A stretch of DNA of 64,000 nt from Bacteroides sp. (GTDB lineage: Bacteria; Bacteroidota; Bacteroidia; Bacteroidales; Bacteroidaceae): the NCBI GenBank assembly GCA_021203515.1, contig JAJQAY010000085.1, positions 18,807 to 82,806 of the forward strand, given 5' to 3'. Made by a program: the position numbers and the translations under genes. The notes under the pieces are model-generated. The model saw nothing but the letters and a program-made list of their open reading frames with translations, had not been told where the DNA came from and ran no database searches. This document shows, in pieces, positions 10,201 through 19,653 of the stretch; within the stretch, counting starts at the first letter, position 1, and every line of letters begins with the position of its first letter.

Positions 10201-11269
10201 GATTAGGGTCGCCCATGTGCAACAGGTCCCATTCAGTTTTGGCGCGTTGCTCCATGGTGTAACCCCATGTGTACGTTTCCTCTTCTGTGTAATCATCAAG
10301 CAGATTGAATGGCGTCCCTGAAAGCTTAAGCACTTTCGTGTTTACCTTGGTCAGCTCCTTAATAACAGCCTCTCCCAATTCTGTACGTGTTCCTTCGTGG
10401 GCTTCATCCACAATCAGAAAATCCCATTCGGTGGAGAACACTTCATTGTTCTTGTCAAATTTTCCACCGACCAATTGGGCGCCACGCATGTCCTGCATGG
10501 AGGCAAAATAGACATACTTGCCTCCTTTTTTCGCCAGCCGTTCAAGGGAATCGAAATCTTCTCCTTTTGTGCGGGAACCATAATGATAGTCGGTACGGTC
10601 GTAAAATATCTTACCGAAATCCTCAAACCAGCCCTCATCAACTACGGGACGGTGAGTAAGGATAATGGTGCGTCGCATATCTAAATCCCTTGCCACACGC
10701 AGGGCGCATAAGGTCTTGCCGAAACGCATTTTTGCATTCCAAAGCATTTGTGAGCCTTTCTTGAACTGCTTTTTTGTCTTGTCAATAGCAGCCTGCTGCT
10801 CTGGACGGAAGATTATAGGAGTTTGAGTATGGCTGATGTCACTTGCATTCAGACTATTCTGTCCATTCTTAACTGCATGTATCGCTTTCTTGACTGTTTC
10901 AAGGTCGCAGCAGAACCATTCATTCGCCCCTTTCACAGTATCAAACGTCTTTTTCTTAACACCTGAACGCTCCAATACGCTGTGTACCTGCTTATCGTTG
11001 AAGGAGCTAATTGTTCCACCTTTGAAAAACACGGTCATTTCCGTATGGAGCAGGGTATAGGCAATACCTGCCGTCTTCGTATATTGGTCAATACGATCAC
11101 ATGCAGCTTTGTTAAGTACCTCACTGTTGGGCAAAGGAAAGTTCCCGTCATCCTCCTCCAATGTTGTTTCACCCACTTTCAGACAGTCCTTATGCCATTC
11201 ATCGGAAATGGCAAAGACATATATCAGTCTGGATTTTAAGCTGGTTTCAAATGTTGCCATATCATACAA
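7292..11269 (-). CDS. helicase + Eco57I-like N6-adenine methylase/specificity polypeptide (restriction-modification), 1325 aa
   Basis: Helicase motifs MRFGKTLCALRVA, LIVDEAHEG, LKLSGTPF; motif IV NPPY at about residues 994-997; C-terminal third lies in the invertible segment. Confidence 0.85.
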   Translation of the reverse strand: MYDMATFETSLKSRLIYVFAISDEWHKDCLKVGETTLEEDDGNFPLPNSEVLNKAACDRIDQYTKTAGIAYTLLHTEMTVFFKGGTISSFNDKQVHSVLERSGVKKKTFDTVKGANEWFCCDLETVKKAIHAVKNGQNSLNASDISHTQTPIIFRPEQQAAIDKTKKQFKKGSQMLWNAKMRFGKTLCALRVARDLDMRRTIILTHRPVVDEGWFEDFGKIFYDRTDYHYGSRTKGEDFDSLERLAKKGGKYVYFASMQDMRGAQLVGGKFDKNNEVFSTEWDFLIVDEAHEGTRTELGEAVIKELTKVNTKVLKLSGTPFNLLDDYTEEETYTWGYTMEQRAKTEWDLLHMGDPNPYASLPAINIYTYDLGALMNDYSEDEKAFNFREFFRTKDDGTFIHENDVDNFLSLLCKEDKESLYPYSNDRYRSIFRHTLWVVPGVKAARALSAKLKAHPIFGCFEIVNVAGNGDEDEENADALQMVNTAIGKNPDETFTITLSCGRLTTGVSIKPWTAVFMMAGSYSTSAAGYMQTIFRMQTPFTYKGRMKEQCYAFDFAPDRTLRMLAEVAKVSAKAGKATEEDRNILGDFLNFCPIISIEGSQMKPYDVNKMMGQLKKAQIEKVVQCGFEDGALYNDELLKLTDVDLADFKNLKGIIGKTKAMPKSGNIDVNKQGFTNEKYAEKEKLEKKPKRERTLEEQARLDELKNRHNQCKDAISILRGISIRMPLLIFGAELKDEDEEITIDNFANLVDDTSWTEFMPKDVTKAIFAKFKRFYEPDVFREAGKRIRAMTRAADKFTIEQRIERIAGIFNTFRNPDKETVLTPWRVVNMHISDCLRGWCFMDEEFKQPLETPRFVDKGEVTHSVFRADSLIMEINSKSGLYPLLAAYNIYRNRLEAAKEKYGEVGNAFAMQLWDLTIEQNILVVCKTPMARSITRRTLVGFRDTKVHAEYYKNLIENISQNSDLVVNTLRDGKNFWGINENKHMTIDAIIGNPPYQVVDGGGNGAAAIPIYNKFVCTAKDMHPHYISMIMPAKWYGGGRGLDDFRKMMLNETHIDYIKDFPNPKSVFPTANISGGVCFFRWSKTHNSNIALFINAFYGTVIESKRQLNEFLQYDIFPRYNEAVAILHKVILSNGFESLSKIVAQYKPFGLRTYIRGTENKQNETDVLVHSSGGCGFISRQEIPVSLDYIDKYNVITGKALSGHLGESNENGQVKVLATTKIILPGEVCTESYIAMGKFDTEIEAYNQYKYLCTKVSRFLLLQALPTMDIRKESFRFVPLQDFTDSSDIDWSKPIEDIDRQLYRKYGLNDEEIGFIERMIKPME
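8277..8306. repeat. inverted repeat right (recombination site)
   Basis: Exact reverse complement of 6259-6288; lies inside the 1325-aa ORF. Confidence 0.95.
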
Positions 11270-11272
11270 CTT

Positions 11273-12271
11273 TTATTTTATCAGGTCTATAAACCTTATT
11301 TTTCTGTTATTCTCTCCCGTTTTGGGGTCTTTCAATCCCCAGTCCCTTATTAGGCAGTAAATCCCGTTATGGTTTCTGAATCCTCCATCACGACATCCTG
11401 AACAATATTCAACATTTTCAGTCGCTCCGAATAAGTCTCGCGTCATGACTTTTACACCATTCTTGCAACTGTCCGGAACAACTCCTTTAAGTCCGTCCAT
11501 TTGCCAGACATTCCAGGAAATGATATAGGCTATATAAAGCAGGGACTTTGCCAACGGCATTTTTCCAAATTTTGCATAATAGTATTCCGCAAAGGAAACT
11601 AGCAGAGCCTCACGAGTCAAAAGCAAATTGTCTCCCTGCCATTCATATGCATATATGTTCTTATAGGCTTCCTGCGCCATATCAAGCCATTCACCACTTG
11701 TTCCGGTGTTTTCGCTGACTACACGCAGTTTCCGGTCGAGCATTCCGATGCGTTGATTCAATTCTATCGGAAGCCCGGTCGTAGTATCATAACGGCTGAC
11801 GAGGTAAGGGGCTTCACCGCAAGTGATTTCCATCCTTGTCGCCCGGACATATGACTTCCATGTCTTGTTATTCGGGAAAGTAATTCTGTCGGGATTGGCC
11901 ATCCATGTATGCTGTGTATCGTCAACTGTGTTGAATACATCTTTCCTTCCGAACCAAGCCTCGTCTACAAGATTGTTTTGGGCATTACAAACCCATGACG
12001 GAGTAAATACCTCTGCCATTTCCTTTGTCCGCTCCGTCTGTTCGTCCTTACTTTTTAATGCACGCGGGCGGATCACCATTCCGTTTTCGCCAATAATATG
12101 TTCAACAGTTATGGCATCATGATACAGGAAACCCTCGCCTCTATGAGCATACGAATCCGTTGCCCAAAAGATGTTCCGTCCTGTTGTATGGTCTTTGAGT
12201 AAAGTATCCAATACTTCGGGGTAAAGATTGAATATCTCCGTTTCGTTTATATCAATATTTATGTCTGCCAT
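11273..12271 (-). CDS. restriction-modification system methyltransferase-like subunit
   Basis: 332 aa; AEVFTPSWVCNAQNNLV, MEITCGEAPYLVSRYD (motif I-like), AYEWQGDNLLLTREALLVSF; no NPPY/DPPY motif seen. Confidence 0.65.
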   Translation of the reverse strand: MADINIDINETEIFNLYPEVLDTLLKDHTTGRNIFWATDSYAHRGEGFLYHDAITVEHIIGENGMVIRPRALKSKDEQTERTKEMAEVFTPSWVCNAQNNLVDEAWFGRKDVFNTVDDTQHTWMANPDRITFPNNKTWKSYVRATRMEITCGEAPYLVSRYDTTTGLPIELNQRIGMLDRKLRVVSENTGTSGEWLDMAQEAYKNIYAYEWQGDNLLLTREALLVSFAEYYYAKFGKMPLAKSLLYIAYIISWNVWQMDGLKGVVPDSCKNGVKVMTRDLFGATENVEYCSGCRDGGFRNHNGIYCLIRDWGLKDPKTGENNRKIRFIDLIK

Positions 12272-12274
12272 ACG

Positions 12275-13287
12275 TCAACGATTATTTCCCCATTCCAATG
12301 TCCTAAATCTGTTCTGCAACTCACTCAATCGTTCCATAATCTCATCGAAAGAAGGTGCATTGGCATAGATGAAGCCGATTTGCATCTGCTTATAGTCGTC
12401 ACGCAAAACATCTTCGATGCTTTCAGGAGGTAGAAACGATATTGTGTGTGGAAGATGACTCGTATAGTCCAATCCACTCCATGCCGTGAACTTTTTACGA
12501 TGAGTCACAATGTCCTCGTATAATTGTACATCCTGCATTGCTTCCATCGCAAACGGTTTATCCATCATCCTTACAATGTCATACATGTGCCGTGTGATAC
12601 GTTCGATATGCGTACAGCCATTGGGACGGTTAAACTCTTCATGCAAAAGAAAAACCTTTTCCAAGAATGTTCGTCCTGGCACTACGGTAGGAACAGTGAA
12701 TATAGGTAATGAGAACTCTTCACCTGGATAAGCCTCTTCTATCATAGAACGCATTTCCACATCTTCTGACGGTTCCATGAGTGAACGACAACTTATCTCA
12801 ACTTTGACTCGCTCGGGTATATATTGCATTTTCGTTTGCAGCACTGAATTATACTCGATAAACAGGACTACAGGGTCAAGGTCACTGACAGATGTTTCCG
12901 GAACTATGACCTTACAGCTCTCTGATAGCCCAAACTCTTTTATTCTATTCTCAACATCGAGCGCGAAAGAGCCATCTATGAACTTCTTGGAGTCTTTCCG
13001 CAACTTAGTCCGTTGACTTTTAGTCTCAATATTTGTAAAGCCGAGATATTGGGGATCTATTGCAAGGTCAATATCTTCCGAAAACCGTTCTATTAATCCC
13101 CAACCTTTGCTAAGGCTTGTTCCTCCCTTGAATACAAAAGCCGTAGCGTACGGCAAGGAAATATTGCACGTAACACTATACTGACCCAATAGTCCTTCTC
13201 TACGGCATTGTCCACAATCCCTTTACCTTCGGCCACATTAGCCAAAATAGTAAGTTGTTCTTCTTTTGTAAGTTTAGTAAAATTCAT
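12275..13287 (-). CDS. AbiEii/AbiGii-type nucleotidyltransferase toxin-like protein (frameshifted in this assembly)
   Basis: N-terminal frame MNFTKLTKEEQLTILANVAEGKGIVDNAVEKDYWVSIVLRAIF and C-terminal frame SLPYATAFVFKGGTSLSKGWGLIERFSEDIDLAID join if one T is added to ATATTTCC near 13155. Confidence 0.75.
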
Positions 13288-13880
13288 AATGCAAGTCTTT
13301 GTTTAATCCATTGCGGAGCAATGCTGTAATCGTATTTGATTTCATTAGGACTGCCATATTTTTCAATGGCTTGTTTTATGATAGCAACCTGTTCATCGGT
13401 TACTCCATCTTTCCCTAACTCTTTCATGGCAGCGACTATAAGTGGGAACAAGTCTGTCTTATAGGCAAAATTGCGGGGTACGCTGCGCTTGAATATGATT
13501 TTACGGTTCCCGATAGTAAGTTCCCTTGCAGTGGCATCTGTCAAATAGACCGCATTCATCGTAACCTGTGTGGAAAGTCCTAATTTGTTCAATGCAGTCA
13601 ATCCGTTGGGAATAATGCGTGCTTTATCCTTTTCAGCAACAGCATAAGCGATTTCCTCTATAGAGGGTCGAAGTATTCCGAACTTATTTCGTGACGGATA
13701 TAAATATATGCCTTGCGAGAGGCGTATAAGAACACCTTCCTTTTCTAATCTGGAAAGGGCACGAGTAACCAACCCGTCATTATTTAGATAGGCAAAATCC
13801 TGAACCATATAGAGTTTGTTTGGTCCATTGCTTTCAATAGTATTGCGTATCTCTTTTGTTAGTATTACTCCCATGATCAT
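13284..13880 (-). CDS. DUF6088/AbiEi-antitoxin-like winged-helix protein
   Basis: ORF from ATG at 13880; DFAYLNNDGLVTRALSRLEKEGVLIRLSQGIYLYP winged-helix pattern; next to AbiEii-like gene. Confidence 0.7.
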   Translation of the reverse strand: MIMGVILTKEIRNTIESNGPNKLYMVQDFAYLNNDGLVTRALSRLEKEGVLIRLSQGIYLYPSRNKFGILRPSIEEIAYAVAEKDKARIIPNGLTALNKLGLSTQVTMNAVYLTDATARELTIGNRKIIFKRSVPRNFAYKTDLFPLIVAAMKELGKDGVTDEQVAIIKQAIEKYGSPNEIKYDYSIAPQWIKQRLAL

Positions 13881-13894
13881 TAATAATCTGAGTG

Positions 13895-13926
13895 CAAAGG
13901 TACAATATTCCCTCCAGCTCAGCAAT
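13895..13926 (-). promoter_or_regulatory. Bacteroides-type promoter (TTG-N20-TACCTTTG) for the defence-like operon
   Basis: Minus-strand TTG, 20-nt spacer, TACCTTTG matching TAnnTTTG; 15 bp upstream of ATG at 13880. Confidence 0.55.
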
Positions 13927-14170
13927 AAAATGTCCGAAAATCTTAAAGAAAATCGGACTTTATAAAATGTTTGCGATTAGATTGCTGTTTGGTTTAAGAG
14001 TAAAAATATTGATAACAACAAGCTATTGTAGCTTGAGATTAATTTTGGAAAACCAACAAGAAGTGGGAACTTTACGGTATCATATAAAGATACAGATAGT
14101 ATATATTAGTTATATATCAGATTGATATAAACTACACTTCGGTTCAAACGTGGACCTGCGTGTCGTAATC

Positions 14171-14294
14171 GTCTTGAAGGTACTAAGAAAACCTGAACTC
14201 AAATTACAGACAGCAGTCCCACGCTGGAAACCAGCGTAGGAAATATACTGTGCTACCTTTGAGTTCTATTGAAAATTTCTCAGGTTTTCAAGAC
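14171..14294. repeat. bulged inverted repeat with central perfect hairpin (ACGCTGG AAA CCAGCGT)
   Basis: Paired blocks GTCTTGAA/TTCAAGAC, AAAACCTGA/TCAGGTTTT, ACTCAAA/TTTGAGT; central hairpin 14221-14237. Confidence 0.6.
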
Positions 14295-14415
14295 AAAGTA
14301 AAGCACGACGCTTCTTACAATATTTTTCTATACTAAAATGCGGATAACCGACACTTCAATTATCCACATTGCAAAGTTAAGAAAATTTATAAATTGTATC
14401 GTTAAGAAGAAACGA

Positions 14416-16216
14416 TTATTTTTTAGCCCGCAAATCGTCCTTATGGATAGTCGTCTCGTTTCCGTCCCGCATCGCCATATAGTGCGGTGACATGGTTTCT
14501 ACTCCGGCTTCATTGAACCTGTCCTGAATATTCTGATGCAAATCAGAATAAATCTGTCCCAGGCGGTCGGCCTCCTTTATATAAGCATTCACTTGGTAGA
14601 CCGGATGCCAGTCGCTCAGAGAGGTTTCCAGAACGAAAGGACGGGGGTCGTCTATCACGCCGGGAGTGTTCAGCGCCGCCTCTATCAATAGCTGGTGCAC
14701 CTGACGCCAGGGAACATCATAGCCGATGGTTACTTCGGAATGGATAATCAGCCCGTAGGTGCGTGCCGAAGTACTGTAATTAACGGTATGGGAAGACATG
14801 ATAAAGGAATTGGGGATAGTCACCACCTCGTTCTTCGGAGTGCGGATGCGGGTGACAAGCGGAGTCTTCTCGATGACATTGCCCGTTGTTTCGTTCAACT
14901 GTATGCGGTCGCCCAATTTGAAAGGACACATGTAAGTAATGACCAGTCCGGCAATGATATTACCGATAACCGTGCTGGAGCCGAGCGAAACAATCAATCC
15001 GACAAATACCGATATACCCTGAAACACACCGTTTCCGGAGCCTGGCAGATAGGGATAAATCATCGCTATCATAAAGGCATAAAGCAAAAAACGGATGATA
15101 TGGAAAGTAGGCATCGCCCAGTCGGGATAGAAGCCGTGTATCTTCAACCGTTCGGATTGCACCTCGCTGGCAAGATAACGGACGAACCGTATCAGATACT
15201 TCACCGCATACCATATCACGATAATGACGAAAAGGTTCGGGATGTAGTCTATCGCCGAATGGAAAATCATTTTATCGGGTCCCAAATATAAGAGAACAGT
15301 TGATAGGCCAGGTTCTTGGTTTGCGGGAAGATGGCAAAGAGCAACGGAACCGTCAGCAACAACTGAAGCAACATAAAGACATAGCGCAGCAAATTGGCAA
15401 GGAAGACAAGGAGATTGACCTGCTTTTGCGTATCCAGCAATTCATAGTCCTGAATGGAAAAAGGCTTCAACTTCGTATCTTTCAACCGTTGTATGCGCAA
15501 TTTGAGCTTCTTGAACAGCCAGTTGGTAAGCCGGAATAGGAAGTATTGTCCGATAAGCACCAAGATAAAATAGAGTACCCGTTTTCCCAGTTGCCAGAGG
15601 CTGCGCTCCTCTTTCATGACTTTGAGTTTGTCTACAATGACCTTACGATGGTGAACAGCCAATTGCTCGCGGGTACTGTTTTTCCACAAAGCATCCTGGT
15701 CGATAAGAGACATGATTACCTTGTCACCGTACATCAAATCGGTGACAATATCACTACTTTCTATATATAAGGAGTCGGGATGCAGATTGAAACGCTTGCC
15801 CAGTTCCGTGATGGCAACAGAAGTCATTTCAGCACGTTGCAGAGGAGTATGCCTCCACGTTTGGCAAAGAGATAAAACAAGGTATCCTCTTCCACCGCCA
15901 CCGGTTCGCCGGAAGTGACCGCCCGCAATGAATCGATGCGCTGTCTCTGCCGCGCCTGCTTCACGGAGTCTGCCGCATAACTGGCAAGCCTCATCTGCTC
16001 AATCTCCATGCGCAGGTTTGCCTCGCTCAGTCGGGCTGCCTCCAACTCCTGCCTGGCTATCGTCAACTGCAACGAGTCAGAGTCTACTTGCACCGTGGCG
16101 GCAGAGTTCAAACTATCCCCGTTCAAGAGGTCAGAAACTTTCTCTATCAACTGGGCACCGGCTCCGGTTGCCGGCAGTAACAATAGCACAAAGCATAAGA
16201 TACGTACGTTCTTCAT
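14416..16216 (-). CDS. MscS-family mechanosensitive ion channel (split into three ORFs by two apparent 1-nt deletions)
   Basis: Fragments 16216-15824, 15827-15267 and 15285-14416 are consecutive; GSSTVIGNIIAGLVITYMCPFKLGDRIQLN and NSFIMSSHTVNYS are MscS-like. Confidence 0.8.
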
Positions 16217-16366
16217 GTCGAGGTTTTTGATTGTATCAGTTCAAAATCTTTTTAATAAATTCGCCAAACATACACAATAATTTTGATATTTCATCAAAGC
16301 TTTCATTATCTTTACCCGCAAAACAACACTTCGTGTGAATATATTGTTCCTTTATTAAACCAAGAC

Positions 16367-17281
16367 ATGAATTACCAACAAATTCTAGAAAACATCTATC
16401 AGGAAATCCAGCCTTATGCACAGGTAGGCAAACAGGCTGATTATATTCCGGCACTGGCCAAGGTCAATCCGGATCAGTTCGGGATATGCATCAACACCGT
16501 GCAGGGAGAAACCTTTATGCTGGGCGATGCAACGACCAGCTTCTCCATCCAGAGTATCTCAAAGGTATTTCTGCTTGCCATGTGCCTCAGCATCGAAGGC
16601 GACGGACTCTGGCGAAGGGTGGGGAAAGAGCCTTCGGGCACTGCTTTCAACTCGCTCATTCAGTTGGAAGTGGAGAAAGGTACCCCCCGCAATCCGTTTA
16701 TCAATGCCGGTGCCATTGTGCTGACCGACATCCTGCTGAAACATTCAAAACATCCCAAAGAAGATTTCCTCCGTTTTGTCCGCCGCCTCAGCGGCAACAA
16801 TTCTATTTCCTACGATGAGGAAGTGGCACAGTCCGAACGGGAGAAAAGCTATCTGAACGCGGCAATAGCCAATCTGCTGAAATACCACCACAATATAGAG
16901 AATGATATAGAGGAAGTGCTCTATTTCTACTTCCTGCAATGTTCCATAGGAATGGACTGTTACGATTTATCCAAGGCTTTTCTGCCGTTTGCCAATCACC
17001 GGCGGCCTTTTGAGTATGGAGAAATCAGCCTCACTTCTTCGCAAGTGAAGCGTATCAACGCCATCATGCAGACATGCGGCTTCTATGACGAGGCGGGTGA
17101 GTTCTCCTATCTGGTGGGGCTACCGGGAAAAAGTGGCGTAGGAGGAGGCATCGCAGCCATTCATCCGTTGCGCTACTCGGTTGCAGTATGGAGTCCGCGC
17201 CTCAATCAGAAAGGAAATTCCGTGATGGGCATCAAAGCTTTGGAATTGCTGACTACGGAAACCCAAGAGTCTATCTTTTGA
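16367..17281 (+). CDS. glsA: glutaminase A
   Basis: SFSIQSISKVFLLAMCL, PRNPFINAGAIVLTD, LPGKSGVGGGIAAIHP. Confidence 0.9.
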   Translation: MNYQQILENIYQEIQPYAQVGKQADYIPALAKVNPDQFGICINTVQGETFMLGDATTSFSIQSISKVFLLAMCLSIEGDGLWRRVGKEPSGTAFNSLIQLEVEKGTPRNPFINAGAIVLTDILLKHSKHPKEDFLRFVRRLSGNNSISYDEEVAQSEREKSYLNAAIANLLKYHHNIENDIEEVLYFYFLQCSIGMDCYDLSKAFLPFANHRRPFEYGEISLTSSQVKRINAIMQTCGFYDEAGEFSYLVGLPGKSGVGGGIAAIHPLRYSVAVWSPRLNQKGNSVMGIKALELLTTETQESIF

Positions 17282-17346
17282 TAATCACAATTTTATGTCT
17301 ACAGTAAAGATGTTTTCACTATCTTTGCCTCCAAAATAATACTTCC

Positions 17347-18320
17347 ATGAATATATTGTTTCTCATCGGAGGACTTGTCCTCATCTTACTCGGAGCCAAC
17401 GGACTGACGGACGGAGCAGTATCCGTAGCCAAACGTTTTCATATCCCGACCATCGTCATCGGACTGACGATTGTTGCTTTCGGAACTTCGGCCCCGGAAC
17501 TGACGGTGAGCGTATCTTCCGCCCTGAAGGGCAGTGCGGATATTGCTATCGGTAATGTAGTGGGAAGCAATATCTTCAATACGCTGATGATTGCAGGCTG
17601 CACGGCACTCTTCGCCCCGATTGTCATCACCCGGAATACATTGCAGAAAGAAATTCCTCTCTGCATCCTTTCTTCCGTCGTACTGCTGATTTGTGCCAAC
17701 GATGTATTTCTGAACGGCGCAACGGAGAATATAATCAGTATGACCGACGGACTGCTACTGCTCTGCTTTTTGTAATATTCCTGGGATATACCTTTGCCAT
17801 TGCTTCGCGCGACTCAGGAAACAGTCCCGAAGCCGAGACACCGCCTACAGAAGAAATCAAACAACTTCCGATGTGGAAGTCCATCCTATATATAATAGGC
17901 GGGCTTGGCGCGCTCATCGCCGGCGGCAGTTTTTTTGTAGACGGTGCAAGCGGCATTGCCCGTAGTCTGGGTGTCAGCGAGTCCGTCATCGGACTTACGT
18001 TGGTGGCGGGCGGTACGTCATTGCCCGAACTTGCCACTTCCATTGTAGCTGCTTTAAAGAAAAATCCGGAGATAGCTATCGGCAATGTCATCGGCAGCAA
18101 CCTTTTCAATATATTTTTCGTATTAGGTTGTAGCGCGTCCGTCACTCCCCTGCATCTGACGGGCATCACCAACTTTGATTTGTGGGTATTGGTCGGCTCC
18201 GGCATCCTGCTTTGGCTGTTCGGATTGTTCTTTGCCAAACGCACAATCACCCATATAGAAGGTAGTATTATGATACTTTGTTACATATCATACACGGCCC
18301 TCCTTATTTATAGTCTTTAA
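17347..18320 (+). CDS. Na+/Ca2+ exchanger family (CaCA/YrbG-like), frameshifted near 17772
   Basis: Two repeats: VAFGTSAPELTVSVSSALKGSADIAIGNVVGSNIFNT and VAGGTSLPELATSIVAALKKNPEIAIGNVIGSNLFNI; adding one T to the T5 run restores LLCFFVIFLGYTFA. Confidence 0.85.
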
Positions 18321-18375
18321 ATGTGAGGCATTTTGAAGATTATCACGTATCTTTGCACACTCAATACACATAATT

Positions 18376-19509
18376 ATGGCAATTATAATCAAAAAAGTTT
18401 CTACAAAGAGAGAACTGAAACGGTTTATCCGTTTCAACTACAAACTATACAAAAACAACCCATATTCAGTACCCGACCTCTATGACGACATGCTCAATAC
18501 CTTCAACAAGAAGAAGAATGCCGCCTTTGAGTTTTGTGAGGCCGACTATTTCCTCGCCTATAAAGGCGATAAAATAGTAGGACGTGTAGCTGCCATTATC
18601 AACAATAAGGCCAACGAAACCTGGAACAAAAAAGAAGTACGCTTCGGTTGGATTGACTTTATCGATGACCCGGAAGTATCCGAGGCACTTATCCGCACGG
18701 TAGAAGAGTGGGGCAAAGAGCGGGGCATGACCCAGATACAAGGTCCGCTGGGGTTCACCGATTTCGATGCGGAAGGTATGCTCGTCGAGGGATTCGAGCA
18801 ACTCAGCACCATGGCAACTACCTACAACTATCCTTACTACCCGGAGCACATGGAACGTATGGGATTTAAAAAGGATGCCGACTGGGTTGAGTTCAAGATA
18901 TTTGTGCCGGATGTCATTCCCGAGAAGCACAAGCGTATCTCAGACCTTATCCAGCGCAAATATAACCTCCAAATCAAGAAATACACCTCTGCCAAGAAGA
19001 TTGCCCGCGAATACGGACAGGCTATTTTCGAATTGATAAACGAGGCCTATAGCCCGTTGTACGGTTATTCGGCCCTGTCGCAACGGCAGATAGACCAATA
19101 TATAAAGATGTATCTGCTCATCCTCGACCTGCGCATGTTGACACTTATCACGGACGCGGAAGACAAGCTGGTAGCTGTGGGGATTTCAATACCTTCTCTT
19201 TCAGAGGCTTTACAAAAATCTCATGGTCGTCTACTACCCTTCGGATGGTATTATCTGTTGAAAGCCCTGTTCATGAAACGACGTGCCAAGATGTTGGATT
19301 TGTTGCTCGTAGCCGTGAAGCCCGAGTACCAAAACAAAGGTGTTAACGCATTGTTATTTTCTGATTTAATTCCTGTTTATCAAAAATTAGGTTTTATATT
19401 TGCAGAGAGCAACCCCGAACTGGAACAAAACGGTAAGGTACAGGCCCAATGGGAATACTTCGAAACCGAACAACACAAACGGAGGAGGGCGTTTATTAAA
19501 GAGATTTAG
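18376..19509 (+). CDS. GNAT-like N-acetyltransferase family protein
   Basis: 377-aa ORF; VKPEYQNKGVNALLFSDLIPVYQKLGF acetyltransferase-like motif. Confidence 0.6.
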   Translation: MAIIIKKVSTKRELKRFIRFNYKLYKNNPYSVPDLYDDMLNTFNKKKNAAFEFCEADYFLAYKGDKIVGRVAAIINNKANETWNKKEVRFGWIDFIDDPEVSEALIRTVEEWGKERGMTQIQGPLGFTDFDAEGMLVEGFEQLSTMATTYNYPYYPEHMERMGFKKDADWVEFKIFVPDVIPEKHKRISDLIQRKYNLQIKKYTSAKKIAREYGQAIFELINEAYSPLYGYSALSQRQIDQYIKMYLLILDLRMLTLITDAEDKLVAVGISIPSLSEALQKSHGRLLPFGWYYLLKALFMKRRAKMLDLLLVAVKPEYQNKGVNALLFSDLIPVYQKLGFIFAESNPELEQNGKVQAQWEYFETEQHKRRRAFIKEI

Positions 19510-19510
19510 T

Positions 19511-19645
19511 AATGTGCTAATGTGCTAAAATGCCAATGTGCCAATTGGCTGCGCAATATATAGGTATATATCACGCATATTCGCTGCATAGCCATTAGCA
19601 CATTAGCACATTAGCACATTAGCACATTAACATATTAGCACATTT
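19511..19645. repeat. 8-bp tandem repeat (TTAGCACA)n with opposing TGTGCTAA copies
   Basis: AATGTGCTAATGTGCTAAAATG... on the left and CATTAGCACATTAGCACATTAGCACATTAGCACATTAACATATTAGCACA on the right. Confidence 0.85.
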
Positions 19646-19653
19646 TAAGTATT

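Noticed and set aside
8105-11360. Many plus-strand ORFs (8105-8359, 8640-8945, 8952-9416 and others)
   Set aside because: Antisense to the long helicase/methylase ORF, with no recognisable domains.
14416-18320. mscS and CaCA gene breaks as true pseudogenes or programmed frameshifts
   Set aside because: Each is repaired by a single homopolymer base, and the same pattern affects many unrelated genes, so sequencing error is the simpler reading.
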